A stretch of 49,841 bases of DNA from Brevundimonas vesicularis NBRC 12165 (GTDB lineage: Bacteria > Pseudomonadota > Alphaproteobacteria > Caulobacterales > Caulobacteraceae): NCBI RefSeq assembly GCF_001592205.1, contig NZ_BCWM01000023.1:1-49841 (forward strand), written 5' to 3'. Numbering within the stretch: position 1 is the first letter of the stretch; each line of letters opens with the position of its first letter. A program made the translations under genes and the position numbers. Shown here one piece after another: positions 25,055 to 33,514 of the stretch. A model generated the notes under the pieces. It ran no database searches and was not told the origin of the DNA. It saw only the letters and a program-made list of their open reading frames with translations.

Positions 25055-25665
25055 GCCGGCTCCACCAGCTTCAACTTTGGCTTCTTGATCTTTGCGGGCT
25101 TGGCCGGACGGTCGGCCTTTTTGGCGGCCTTCTCGGCCTTCCGGGCTTCCTTCTCGACCGCCTTCAACGCCTTCTTGGCGGCCTTGGCCTCGGCCTTTGC
25201 GGCGTCGGGAGCGGCGTCGGCGGCGGCGGCCAGATCGGCCAGCTGATTGAGGAAGGTTTCGCGCTGGCCCTTGGGCAGCAGGGCCATGATCCGCTTGTCG
25301 GCGGCCTCGACCAGCGGCCGCGCGGATTCCAGACGGGCGGCGCCCTCAGCCGACAGACGCACCGCCTTGGCGCGCGCGTCCAGGGTCGAGCGTTCCCGCT
25401 CCAGAAGGCCCTTGCTGGTCATGCGCGTGACCAGATCGGCCAGGGTCGAGCGGTCGATGCCGGTCATCCGCACCAGTTCAGTCTGGGTCAGGCCGGCCTT
25501 GAGCGACACCGCCTCCAGCACCGCGAACTGGCGCTGGGTCAGGCCGTCGGCGCCGGTCTCCTCGGCATAGATGTCGAGCGCCAGCTGCAGTGCGCGGTGC
25601 ATCAGGTGGCTGGGCGAGGTGGCCAGGGGCCCGACCTTCCTTACCGCTTTTCCCGCCTTCACCAT
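25051..25665 (-). CDS. MarR-family regulator with histone-like Lys/Ala tail
   Basis: A 204-residue protein. Residues about 20-140 form a MarR winged helix (LTQTELVRMTGIDRSTLADLVTRMTSKGLLERERSTLDARAKAVRL). The last 55 residues are almost only Ala, Lys, Asp, Glu and Pro (AAKAEAKAAKKALKAVEKEARKAEKAAKK...), resembling histone H1-like tails, and could give nonspecific DNA binding. GGGGAG sits 7 nt before the ATG. The gene is convergent with the phasin gene and the two stop codons share CTAG. Its target genes are unknown; control of PHA granule proteins is conceivable. Confidence 0.83.
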   Translation of the reverse strand: MVKAGKAVRKVGPLATSPSHLMHRALQLALDIYAEETGADGLTQRQFAVLEAVSLKAGLTQTELVRMTGIDRSTLADLVTRMTSKGLLERERSTLDARAKAVRLSAEGAARLESARPLVEAADKRIMALLPKGQRETFLNQLADLAAAADAAPDAAKAEAKAAKKALKAVEKEARKAEKAAKKADRPAKPAKIKKPKLKLVEPA

Positions 25666-25763
25666 CGCGCCGCTCCCCTGAAGTTTCGTCCGAACACGTA
25701 TCAGCTCTGCTTTACGATTTGACGGGGAAAGCGCGTCGGTTCCGTGACAGTTCCGCTTGGTCT

Positions 25764-26384
25764 CTAGAGCCCGGTATCAGGCGAGACGGGGGCCGGCTCC
25801 TCGTCCTTGATCAGGTGCTTCATGATGAAGAAGACTTGCCAGACGCCGAACACGGCCGAGGCGATCCACAGGCCGCCGCGGAAGGCGACCCACGCATCGT
25901 CGGACTGGGTGCGCCAGACGATCTCGTTGATTATGCAGACGGCGGCGAAATACAGGCCGTAACGCAGGGTCAGGCCGCGCCAGCCCGCGTCGGTGATGCG
26001 GATCGCCTCGCCCAGCAGATATTTGAACGGATAGCGGTTCAGCGGCAGCGACCCCAGCAGCACGACCGCCAGCAGGCCGTTCTGGATCGACAGCTTGATC
26101 TTCAACAGGTTCGGATCGTGGAAGACGATGGTCAGCACGCCGAAGATCAGGGCGAAGCCGCCGGTCAGCAGCGGCAGGGGCGCCAGACGACGCTCGACCA
26201 CATAGCCGACGATCAGGGCGATCAGCGAGGCGCCGACCAGGACCCACGTCGCCTGAACCAGGGCTTCCTGCCCGTCCAGACCGCGCGCGAACCGGTTGAT
26301 CGCATAGGCGGCCATGAAGGCCACGAGGGCGCCGAAATCGACGGCCTGGCGGATGTTGGAAGCCTTCTTCGGCGTCTCGGTCAT
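25764..26384 (-). CDS. yciB: YciB/IspZ inner-membrane septation-related protein
   Basis: A 206-residue integral membrane protein with about five or six hydrophobic segments, of the YciB (intracellular septation protein A) family involved in envelope integrity. Family landmarks are the NGLLAVVLLGSLPLNRYPFKYLLGE region (cut here in the middle of the family signature) and WRGLTLRYGLYF. Its ATG follows the ftsY stop after a single base, so the pair is co-transcribed, an order seen in other alphaproteobacteria. Confidence 0.9.
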   Translation of the reverse strand: MTETPKKASNIRQAVDFGALVAFMAAYAINRFARGLDGQEALVQATWVLVGASLIALIVGYVVERRLAPLPLLTGGFALIFGVLTIVFHDPNLLKIKLSIQNGLLAVVLLGSLPLNRYPFKYLLGEAIRITDAGWRGLTLRYGLYFAAVCIINEIVWRTQSDDAWVAFRGGLWIASAVFGVWQVFFIMKHLIKDEEPAPVSPDTGL

Positions 26385-26385
26385 G

Positions 26386-27321
26386 TCAGTCTTCCAGTCC
26401 CACCAGCGAGCGGGAGAAGGCGCGGGCGTCGAACGGTTGCAAATCCTCGACCCCTTCGCCGACGCCGATCAGCATCAGCGGGGCGTCGGACGCCTGGGCC
26501 ACCGGCACCAGCACGCCGCCGCGTGCGGTGCCGTCCAGCTTGGTCATGACCACGCCGGTCACGAAGGCGGTGCGGCCGAAGATCTGTTCCTGAGCCAGGG
26601 CGTTGCGGCCCACGGTGGCGTCCAGCACCAGCAGGGTGTCGTGCGGCGCCTCGGGATCAACCTTCTTCAGCACGCGGACGATCTTGAGCAGTTCGTCCAT
26701 CAGGGCGGACTTGTTCTGAAGCCGGCCGGCGGTGTCGATCAGGACGACGTCGTAGCCTTCGGCCCGCGCCTTGGTATAGGCGTCGAAGGCCAGGCCCGCG
26801 GCATCCGCGCCGTCGCGACGGCTTTCGAAATCGGCGCCCGCGCGCTCTGCCCAGACCTTCAGCTGTTCGCGGGCGGCGGCGCGGAACGTGTCACCGGCGA
26901 CGATCATCACCCTGGCGCCCTTGCCCGTCAGATCGGCGGCGATCTTGCCCAGGGTCGTGGTCTTGCCCGAGCCGTTCACCCCGACGAACAGGACGACATA
27001 GGGTTTGGGGCCGGACAGGGGGTCGAAGGTCGCTTGGCGCGGCGACAGTTCGGCGGCGACCGCCTCGGCCAGGGCCTCCTTGACCTCGCGCTCGGGCGCG
27101 TCCTTGCCGAACTTCAGGCCGCGAAAGCGTTCGACGATCCGGGCCGAGGCGGCAGGGCCGAGATCGCTCTCCAGAAGATGCTCTTCCAGCTGCTCCAGCG
27201 ACGCCTCGGACAGAGGCTCCTTGACGAAGGTGGCGACGACCTGATCGGTCATCTGTTTGGAGGAGCGCGAGAGCCCAGCGGACAGGCGCTGGAACCAGCC
27301 CTTTTTCGGCGTATCGTTCAT
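26386..27321 (-). CDS. ftsY: Signal recognition particle receptor FtsY
   Basis: A 311-residue SRP receptor GTPase that docks ribosome-SRP complexes at the membrane. The NG domain shows G1 GVNGSGKTTTLGKIA, DTFRAAAREQL, G3 DTAGRLQNKSALMDEL and G4 TKLDGTARGG. The N-terminal acidic A domain is short (the protein begins MNDTPKKGWFQRLSAGLSRSS, an amphipathic membrane-targeting start). Its RNA partner, the SRP RNA, is encoded at 39.7 kb in this window. Confidence 0.96.
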   Translation of the reverse strand: MNDTPKKGWFQRLSAGLSRSSKQMTDQVVATFVKEPLSEASLEQLEEHLLESDLGPAASARIVERFRGLKFGKDAPEREVKEALAEAVAAELSPRQATFDPLSGPKPYVVLFVGVNGSGKTTTLGKIAADLTGKGARVMIVAGDTFRAAAREQLKVWAERAGADFESRRDGADAAGLAFDAYTKARAEGYDVVLIDTAGRLQNKSALMDELLKIVRVLKKVDPEAPHDTLLVLDATVGRNALAQEQIFGRTAFVTGVVMTKLDGTARGGVLVPVAQASDAPLMLIGVGEGVEDLQPFDARAFSRSLVGLED

Positions 27322-27330
27322 GCAGTGGCT

Positions 27331-27649
27331 TTAGCGGGGGCGAAGGCCGACGTCATCCGCATTCGCGAACGCTGTCCGTCCGTTCAGACGGTCGGCGACA
27401 AAAACACCGTCTAATTCGTCTAATTCGTCCAATGTCGATGACTCCCGGCGAAAACCAGACATTATACCGCGTTCGCGGATCGGGATGGCTGGCGTTCGGT
27501 GACATCGGATAAGTTGTTGTAAACGCTGCGGTCGCCGCGACAGATTGCGCCGGCAAGGCGGGTAAAGATTGCGCGACCGAAGCCAACAGAGAACTTTACA
27601 TAACAAAGCTTAGGCCTCATAAGCCAAGCAACACGAGGGGAGTTTCGTC
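27331..27649. other. Intergenic region between ftsY and a secreted hydrolase gene
   Basis: This 320-bp divergent region holds a short tandem repeat at 27410-27428 (two copies of TCTAATTCG followed by a degenerate third) and AT-richer sequence near 27590-27620 that probably includes the hydrolase promoter. Open frames on the minus strand here lack ribosome sites and recognisable products, so no gene is called. Confidence 0.5.
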
Positions 27650-28621
27650 ATGACCATTTCATCCACTGTCAGCCGCATCGCCGGCGCCGCAGCGGCCGCC
27701 GCCTTGATCGCTGTGGCGCCAGCAGCCTTTGCGCAGGACGGGCACGGCGCCCATGCCGAAAGCGGCCATGCCCACGGCCATCAGCATGCGGATTTCCAGT
27801 CCGACCGCATCCATGTCCGCGTCGACGGCGACGCCGGCGGGCGCGACATCATCCTGATCCCCGGCCTCAGCTCGTCGCCGGAGATCTGGCAGGGGACGGT
27901 GGATCATCTGGGCGCCGGCTGGCGCGTGCATCGCATCCACGTCCAGGGTTTCGCCGGCGCGCCGGCCGAGGGCAATGCGCAGGGCGCGACGCCGTCGCCC
28001 GTCGCTGCGCCTGTCGCCGAAGAGATCGCCCGCTACATCCGCGAACAGGGCCTGACCAAGCCGGTCGTCGTCGGCCATTCGATGGGCGGAACCATCGGCA
28101 TGATGCTGGCCGCGCGCCATCCCGATGCGGTCGGCAAGCTGATGGTCGTGGACATGGTGCCTTTCATGGGCGCGATGTTCGCCGCGCCGGGCGCCTCGGC
28201 CGAAAGCGTGACCCCGGTCGCGGACCAGATCTGGGCCGCCCAGGCCAACAGCCCGCGCGAGGCCTATGTCGCCCAGGCGACCACCAGCATCAACGGCATG
28301 ATCAACACCGAAAGCCGCCGCGCCGAGGCGTTGGAAGACATGCGCGAAAGCGATCAGAAGGTCTCGGCCGCCGCCTTCCGCGAGCTGATCACGACGGACC
28401 TGCGTCCCGAACTGTCCAAGATCACCGCCCCGACCGAGGTGGTGTACGCCAAGTTCAACGATCCCCGCATGACGCCCCAGATCACCGACAGCATCTATCG
28501 GATGTCCTTCGCCAATCTGAAGGACGCGCAGTTGAAGCGGATCGACGACAGCGCCCACTTCATCATGTTCGACCAGCCCCAGGCCTTCTACGCCGACCTG
28601 GACGCCTTCCTGGCGAAATAG
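27650..28621 (+). CDS. Secreted alpha/beta hydrolase with His-rich N-terminus
   Basis: A 323-residue protein with a Sec signal peptide (cleavage near AFA-QD), then a His-rich mature N-terminus (HGAHAESGHAHGHQHADF, about 8 His in 18 residues) that could bind metal. The alpha/beta hydrolase fold shows the oxyanion strand DIILIPGLSSS, nucleophile elbow GHSMGG, and the final DDSAHFIMFDQP with the catalytic His. GGGGAG lies upstream of the ATG. Esterase or lactonase activity in the periplasm is likely; substrate unknown. Confidence 0.85.
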   Translation: MTISSTVSRIAGAAAAAALIAVAPAAFAQDGHGAHAESGHAHGHQHADFQSDRIHVRVDGDAGGRDIILIPGLSSSPEIWQGTVDHLGAGWRVHRIHVQGFAGAPAEGNAQGATPSPVAAPVAEEIARYIREQGLTKPVVVGHSMGGTIGMMLAARHPDAVGKLMVVDMVPFMGAMFAAPGASAESVTPVADQIWAAQANSPREAYVAQATTSINGMINTESRRAEALEDMRESDQKVSAAAFRELITTDLRPELSKITAPTEVVYAKFNDPRMTPQITDSIYRMSFANLKDAQLKRIDDSAHFIMFDQPQAFYADLDAFLAK

Positions 28622-28626
28622 GCGAC

Positions 28627-28758
28627 GTGACCCATCATACCGCGAAACGGATCGTCGGCCTTTATCGGGATAGGGCCGGCGTGGGCATGACCGTCGAATA
28701 CGACGGGGCGGAAACCCACATCTGGCTGGCTCGGCGCGCCTTTCTTTCGGCGAAATAG
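28627..28758 (+). pseudogene. Possible internally deleted remnant of a class I SAM methyltransferase
   Basis: A 43-codon frame from GTG 28627 to TAG 28758. The first 15 residues (MTHHTAKRIVGLYRD) resemble the start of a common family of class I SAM-dependent methyltransferases (xxTAxRIVxLYxxHA), and the last residues (ETHIWLARRA) resemble the end of the same family (GGxTVWLARR). The roughly 160 residues between, with the SAM-binding core, are missing. There is no ribosome site. This is from memory of the family and is tentative. Confidence 0.35.
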
Positions 28759-28864
28759 CCGCTCACGATCCCGTGAAGTCGGCGGGGCCGTTTCGGTGGG
28801 CGTTCATACGCGATACACAGCCGATGAACGAGAACTCGCCCAAGGCGGCATCTGAAGGACGGAC

Positions 28865-30958
28865 ATGGCGGGACCGGTGAATGCGGGCGGACCACAGGCG
28901 CAGGGCAAGCCCCGCCGGTCGGCCCTGGGACGGTTGTTCTATTGGAGCGCCGTGCTGGCGGTCTGGGGGCTGATCTTCCTGGTCGTCTTCTTCGCCGTCT
29001 TCGCGCGCGGCCTGCCGGACACCTCCAGCCTGTATCAGGTCGATCGTCAGCCCTCGATCACCTATCTGGATCGCAATGGGGCGCTGATCGCGACGCGGGG
29101 TACCCAGATGGCGCCGCCCGCCGATCTGGACGCCCTGCCGGACTATGTGCCGGCCGCCTTCATCGCGATCGAGGACCGGCGCTTCTATCACCACCCCGGC
29201 TTCGACCCCATCGGCATGATGCGGGCGATGGCGACCAACGTCCGCGCCGGGCGGGTGGTGCAGGGCGGTTCGACCCTGACGCAGCAACTGGCCAAGAACC
29301 TGTTCCTGACGCCCGACCAGAACATGCGCCGCAAGGTGCAGGAGCTGATGCTGGCCGTCTGGCTGGAGATGAAATTCTCCAAGAAGGAGATCCTGGCCCT
29401 GTATCTGAACCGGGTCTATTTCGGCGCCGGCGCCTATGGGATCGAGGCGGCGTCGCAGCGCTATTTCGACAAGTCGGCCAAGAATCTGACGGTCGGAGAG
29501 GCCGCGCTGCTGGCCGGCCTGCTGAAGGCGCCCTCGCGCTATTCGCCGGTGTCCGAGAGCGAGCGCGCCGCCGCCCGCGCCACCGTCGTGCTGAACGAGA
29601 TGGAAGAGGCCGGCGTCATCACCGCGGCTCAGCGCGAACAGGCCGTGACCCAGCCGGTCATCGTCTCGCGCACGCTTGCGACCCAGCACGCCCAGTATTT
29701 CATCGACTGGCTGGACAAGTCGATCCGCAGCCTGGTCGGCGAACCGACCGAGGACATGGTGGTCGAGACCACGCTGGACCTGACGCTGCAGACGGCGGCC
29801 GAGCGATCGGTGCGCCGCATCCTGGACCGCGACGCCGGCAAGGGCGTGCAGCAGGCGGCCCTGGTCGCGCTGGACGGCGACGGCCGGGTGCGCGCCATGA
29901 TCGGCGGCTCCTCCTATGCCGACAGCCAGTTCAACCGCGCCGTCGACGCCAGGCGCCAGGCGGGCTCGGCCTTCAAACCGTTCGTCTATCTGGCGGCGGT
30001 CGAGGCCGGCTATACGCCCCAGACCCCGGTGGTCGATCAGCCGATCACCATCGGCAACTGGTCGCCCCGCAACTATTCCGGCACCTTCAGCGGAAACATG
30101 ACCCTGGCCCAGGCCGTGGCCCAGTCGACCAATACGGTGGCGGCCTATGTCGCCGATCAGGTCGGGCGCGACAGCGTGGCCCGCGCCGCGCGGCGTCTGG
30201 GCATCGAAAGCCGCATCGGTCTGGAGCCGGCGATGGCGCTGGGCGCGGTCGAGGTCTCGCCGATCGAGATGGCCACAGCCTACGACGCCTTCGCCAATGG
30301 CGGGCGCCGCGTCGACGCCTATGGCATCAGCCGCATCCGCACCCCCCAGGGCCGCGTCATCTATCAGCGCCAGTCGGGCCAGAGCGGTCAGGCGATCAAC
30401 AATCCGTCGCTGTACTACATGAACCAGATGTTGCGCGGCGTCGTGACCAGCGGCTCGGGCCGGTCGGCGGCGATCTCGGGCCGCGACCTGGCGGGCAAGA
30501 CCGGCACGACCTCGGATTACAAGGACGCCTGGTTCGTGGGCTATACCGGCGGCTTCGTCACCGCCGTCTGGGTGGGCAAGGACGACAACACCGCCATGCG
30601 CGGCGTGACCGGCGGCTCGTCGCCCGCCGCCATCTGGAAGGGCTTCATGGAGGCGGCCTTGCCGCGCCTGGACGCCCCCGCCATCCCCAACGGTCCGCCC
30701 ATGCCCGAAGGCTGGGTCGCGCCCGATCCGGTCGGTGACCTGATGAGCGGCCTGGATCAGAACGGCCTGCCCATCGAACCCGTCGATCCCCTGGCGGGCG
30801 AGCCCTATGTCCCGGACGACCAGGCGCCGATGCAGCAGCCTTCGCCGCAACCGTCCAGTCCGGCGTCCCCCAAGGGCGGTTATCGCGATTCGCCGAACCC
30901 GCAGCAGCCCGAAGGCCGTCCGGCGCCCGAGCGAAAGGGCGACGCCCTGTTCTTCTGA
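28865..30958 (+). CDS. Class A penicillin-binding protein (PBP1A-like)
   Basis: A 697-residue bifunctional peptidoglycan synthase. One membrane helix near residues 25-48 is followed by the GT51 transglycosylase (catalytic Glu in EDRRFYHHPG, then GGSTLTQQLAKNLFL) and the transpeptidase with SxxK in AGSAFKPF, SxN in QSTNTVA and KTG in AGKTGTTSDYKDAWFVG. The C-terminus is a Pro/Gln/Ser-rich low-complexity tail. GAAGGA precedes the ATG. It lies between a gene remnant and a strong terminator and is monocistronic. Confidence 0.94.
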   Translation: MAGPVNAGGPQAQGKPRRSALGRLFYWSAVLAVWGLIFLVVFFAVFARGLPDTSSLYQVDRQPSITYLDRNGALIATRGTQMAPPADLDALPDYVPAAFIAIEDRRFYHHPGFDPIGMMRAMATNVRAGRVVQGGSTLTQQLAKNLFLTPDQNMRRKVQELMLAVWLEMKFSKKEILALYLNRVYFGAGAYGIEAASQRYFDKSAKNLTVGEAALLAGLLKAPSRYSPVSESERAAARATVVLNEMEEAGVITAAQREQAVTQPVIVSRTLATQHAQYFIDWLDKSIRSLVGEPTEDMVVETTLDLTLQTAAERSVRRILDRDAGKGVQQAALVALDGDGRVRAMIGGSSYADSQFNRAVDARRQAGSAFKPFVYLAAVEAGYTPQTPVVDQPITIGNWSPRNYSGTFSGNMTLAQAVAQSTNTVAAYVADQVGRDSVARAARRLGIESRIGLEPAMALGAVEVSPIEMATAYDAFANGGRRVDAYGISRIRTPQGRVIYQRQSGQSGQAINNPSLYYMNQMLRGVVTSGSGRSAAISGRDLAGKTGTTSDYKDAWFVGYTGGFVTAVWVGKDDNTAMRGVTGGSSPAAIWKGFMEAALPRLDAPAIPNGPPMPEGWVAPDPVGDLMSGLDQNGLPIEPVDPLAGEPYVPDDQAPMQQPSPQPSSPASPKGGYRDSPNPQQPEGRPAPERKGDALFF

Positions 30959-30984
30959 TCACGACGCAAACAGCGCGTAAAAAA

Positions 30985-31010
30985 GGGAGGCGACCCGGCG
31001 GTCGCCTCCC
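30985..31010. terminator. Intrinsic terminator after the PBP gene
   Basis: GGGAGGCGACC (30985-30995) pairs perfectly with GGTCGCCTCCC (31000-31010) over a 4-nt loop, with a preceding A6 run. It separates the PBP gene from the convergent LprI-like gene and can act on both strands. Confidence 0.82.
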
Positions 31011-31029
31011 TCTGCATTTCAGGCCTGGG

Positions 31030-31407
31030 TCAGCGGGGGCAGGACAGGTCGCCTTCCTGACATTGGCTGAGGGTCCGCAACTGGCGCGTCCGCTCCGTCG
31101 TCAGACGCGCGAAGCAGGTCGAATGCACCATCGGATAGGCGGAACCGCCCTGAACGCCGGAGGCCTCGAACCGGCATTGCTGATCGCGGAAGCTGATCCA
31201 GGTGCGTTGGGCGGTGCGCAACAGGGTGCGGCTGGCGGGCGACAGCCGTCCCATCGTCGCCGTGTATTGGCTGTTCAGCGCCCGATCGGCGCGCTGCAGT
31301 TCCTGAGCGGCGTTGGCGTTCATCGTGGCCTGCGACTGGGCGCTGGCGGACGAGGCGGCGGCAGCGGCGAGACCGAGCGCAATCGATAGGGTGAGCATCG
31401 TTTTCAT
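31030..31407 (-). CDS. LprI-like (DUF1311) periplasmic protein
   Basis: A 125-residue protein with a signal peptide cleaved near SASA-QS. The mature part is an LprI/DUF1311 domain: helical, with LNSQYTATMGRLS, LLRTAQRTWISFRDQQCRFEA and a terminal pair of cysteines giving probable disulfides (CRFE, CFARLT, CQEGDLSC). Members are proposed lysozyme inhibitors. It faces the PBP gene across a terminator. Function is inferred from the family only. Confidence 0.85.
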   Translation of the reverse strand: MKTMLTLSIALGLAAAAASSASAQSQATMNANAAQELQRADRALNSQYTATMGRLSPASRTLLRTAQRTWISFRDQQCRFEASGVQGGSAYPMVHSTCFARLTTERTRQLRTLSQCQEGDLSCPR

Positions 31408-31465
31408 GGAGCGTTCCTGAGTGGACGGGCCATGCTGAAACGCGCCCGGCCGCCGGGGTTTCCGC

Positions 31466-32188
31466 CTAGCGCCCGACTGCGTGAAGGGCGGCGCCGTAAT
31501 CCTTCAGCCATTTGCGCCAAGGCTTGTGATCCCCGACCAGCCGTTCGACGACGGACCAATAGGCCGGGCTGTGGTCGGCGTGGACTAGGTGGGCGACCTC
31601 GTGGGCGGCGAGGTAGTCGATGACCGGGGGCGGGGCCATGATGACGCGCCAGGAATAGCGGATGGTGCGGTTGTGCGGGCTGCATGAGCCCCATCGCGAC
31701 CGGGTGTCGGCGATGCCCATCTTGACCGGGCCCTGGCCTAGGGCGCGCAAGTGGTGGTCGGTGCGTTCCAGAAGCGTATCGCGCGCCTCGCGCTTCAGCA
31801 GGTTTTCGACGCGGCGGGCGTAGGCCTCGCCCTCGCCGCCCGAGCGGATGATGGTCCCGTCCTCGACCAGGCGCGCGGCGCCCGCGCCAGGCACGGCCTC
31901 TAGCCGCACGGGCCTGCCGCGCAGGGAGATCACCTGGCCCGGTTCCAGCGGGCGGCTCTTGGGACGGACGGCCAGGCGTTCGCTGATCCAGACCGCCTTG
32001 GATCGGGCGAAGGCGACGGCCTGGCTCAGGCCGCGCTCGGTCGGGGCGATGACCACGGCCTCGCCGGCGCGCGCGTCGATCCGCACCGACAGACGTCGCG
32101 CGCGCGGATTGACCGAAAGTCTGAGGACGGGACCGGCGCCGGCCCCGCTTTCGTCAAGCGGCAGCCGCTGACCGTTGCGATACGCCAC
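31466..32188 (-). CDS. YgjP/SprT-like (M48-type) metal-dependent hydrolase
   Basis: A 240-residue predicted zinc metallopeptidase of the YgjP (DUF45) family. The zinc motif is HEVAHLVHADHSPAYW with a third ligand expected downstream; the region MGIADTRSRWGSCS is a family hallmark. The start is taken at GTG 32188, because GAGG lies 6 nt upstream; it would overlap the phaZ 3' end by 35 nt. An ATG at 32242 in frame would give 258 residues with 88 nt overlap. Substrate unknown. Confidence 0.82.
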   Translation of the reverse strand: MAYRNGQRLPLDESGAGAGPVLRLSVNPRARRLSVRIDARAGEAVVIAPTERGLSQAVAFARSKAVWISERLAVRPKSRPLEPGQVISLRGRPVRLEAVPGAGAARLVEDGTIIRSGGEGEAYARRVENLLKREARDTLLERTDHHLRALGQGPVKMGIADTRSRWGSCSPHNRTIRYSWRVIMAPPPVIDYLAAHEVAHLVHADHSPAYWSVVERLVGDHKPWRKWLKDYGAALHAVGR

Positions 32189-33434
32189 CGGCGGCCTCGT
32201 TCTGAGCGATGAAATCGCGCATGCGGGGATAGATCTCGTCACGGAAGCGACGGCCGTTGAACACGCCGTAATGGCCCACGCCCGGCTGGACGTAGAGGAC
32301 GCGGCGATCCTCGGGGATATTGGGGCACAGGCCGTGCGCGGCCTGGGTCTGGCCGACGCCCGAGATGTCGTCCTTCTCGCCCTCGACGGTCATCAGGCCG
32401 ATGTCGGTGATCCTGGACAGATCGACCTTGCGCCCGCGATGCTCCAACAGGCCCCGCGCGAGCAGATGCTGCTGGAAGACGATGTCGATGGTCTGGAGGT
32501 AGAATTCTTCGGTCAGGTCCAGCACCGACAGATATTCGTCGTAGAATTCCTCGTGCTTCTCCACCCCGTCGCCATCGCCGGCGATCAGGCTGTTGAAATA
32601 GTTCCAGTGGGCGTCGCGGTGGCGATCCTCGTTCATCGACATGAAGCTGTAGAGCTGGACGAAGCCCGGATAGACGCGCCGCCCGAAGCCCGCATAAGGC
32701 AGGGGCACGGTGTGGATCATGTTCGACTTGAACCAGGTGAAGGGCTTTTCCTCGGCCAACTGGTTGGTGACGGTCGGCGACAGGCGCGCGTCGATGGGCG
32801 ACCCCATGAAGGTCATCGACAGGGGACGGTTTTCGTCCTCGTCCTCGGCCATCACCGCGCCGGCGGCCAGCACCGGCGGGCCGGGCTGGCACACGCCGAC
32901 GACGTGGGCGCGGCCCCCGATCTCGGCGAGCATCAGCCGGACGTGGTCGATGTAGTCGAAGAAATCGAACCGCCCCTCCAGCATCGGCACCTGGCGGGCG
33001 TTGACCCAGTCGGTGACATAGACGTCGTGGTCCTGAAGGAAGGCTTCGACCGTACCGCGCAGCAGGGTGGCGTAGTGGCCCGAAAGCGGGGCCACGATCA
33101 GGACGGCTGGGCCGGAGGCGGGCTTCTTGGCGCGCTTCAGGTCGCCGATGTTGCGGGCGAAGCGGACCAGGCGGCACCACGGGCTCTGCCAGATCACCTG
33201 TTCGGTGGTGCGCACCGGCTTGCCGCTGATGTCGATGGTTTCCAGCTTCCAGGCCGGCTTGCCGTAGCGCCGCGTCACGCTCTCGAACAGTTCGGCCGAG
33301 GCGTAGGCCGTGCGGCCGATGGCGGTGTCGGCCGCCGGGTTGAACGGCGAGGTCCAGAAGCTGCGGGCCAGTTGCGCGCCGACCCGGAACGGCAGGGCCG
33401 ACTGGTAGGCGAGTTCATGAAAGGCGTAGAGCAT
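32154..33434 (-). CDS. phaZ: Intracellular polyhydroxyalkanoate depolymerase
   Basis: A 426-residue intracellular PHB depolymerase that mobilises storage granules. The family start MLYAFHELAYQSALP, the nucleophile region HVVGVCQPGPP with the active Cys of this family, and the TVEGEKDDISG and QPGVGHYGVFNG segments with the catalytic Asp and His are visible. The ATG at 33434 is chosen over upstream in-frame ATGs because the family begins here. An inverted repeat TGCAGGG/CCCTGCA lies 30-60 nt upstream, a plausible site for the PhaR-type regulator. The phasin gene is 7 kb away. Confidence 0.92.
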   Translation of the reverse strand: MLYAFHELAYQSALPFRVGAQLARSFWTSPFNPAADTAIGRTAYASAELFESVTRRYGKPAWKLETIDISGKPVRTTEQVIWQSPWCRLVRFARNIGDLKRAKKPASGPAVLIVAPLSGHYATLLRGTVEAFLQDHDVYVTDWVNARQVPMLEGRFDFFDYIDHVRLMLAEIGGRAHVVGVCQPGPPVLAAGAVMAEDEDENRPLSMTFMGSPIDARLSPTVTNQLAEEKPFTWFKSNMIHTVPLPYAGFGRRVYPGFVQLYSFMSMNEDRHRDAHWNYFNSLIAGDGDGVEKHEEFYDEYLSVLDLTEEFYLQTIDIVFQQHLLARGLLEHRGRKVDLSRITDIGLMTVEGEKDDISGVGQTQAAHGLCPNIPEDRRVLYVQPGVGHYGVFNGRRFRDEIYPRMRDFIAQNEAAGGVSQRSAAAA

Positions 33435-33463
33435 GACGATCCGATACGGCCGAGCGCCGTTTG

Positions 33464-33494
33464 TGCAGGGCAACATATAATGCATCACCCTGCA
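33464..33494 (-). promoter_or_regulatory. Inverted repeat upstream of phaZ
   Basis: TGCAGGG (33464-33470) and CCCTGCA (33488-33494) are perfect inverted copies 17 nt apart, ending 30 nt before the phaZ ATG, with a TATAAT-like core between them. PhaR regulators of PHA genes recognise TGC/GCA-rich sites, so this is a candidate operator. Confidence 0.4.
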
Positions 33495-33514
33495 AAAGGA
33501 TTATGGGGTCGCCG

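Noticed and set aside
25733..25745. CTGTCAC-like half-site as a third Pho box
   Set aside because: Only one half-site with no second half; it lies between marR and yciB with no phosphorus link.
27331..27606. Minus-strand frames in the ftsY-hydrolase intergenic region
   Set aside because: No ribosome site, poor codon pattern and no recognisable protein; contains a small tandem repeat.
28763..30850. Very long open frame antisense to the PBP gene (about 695 codons)
   Set aside because: It is the mirror of a high-GC gene with complete PBP motifs, has no ribosome site and gives an Arg/His/Gly/Asp-rich product without recognisable domain.
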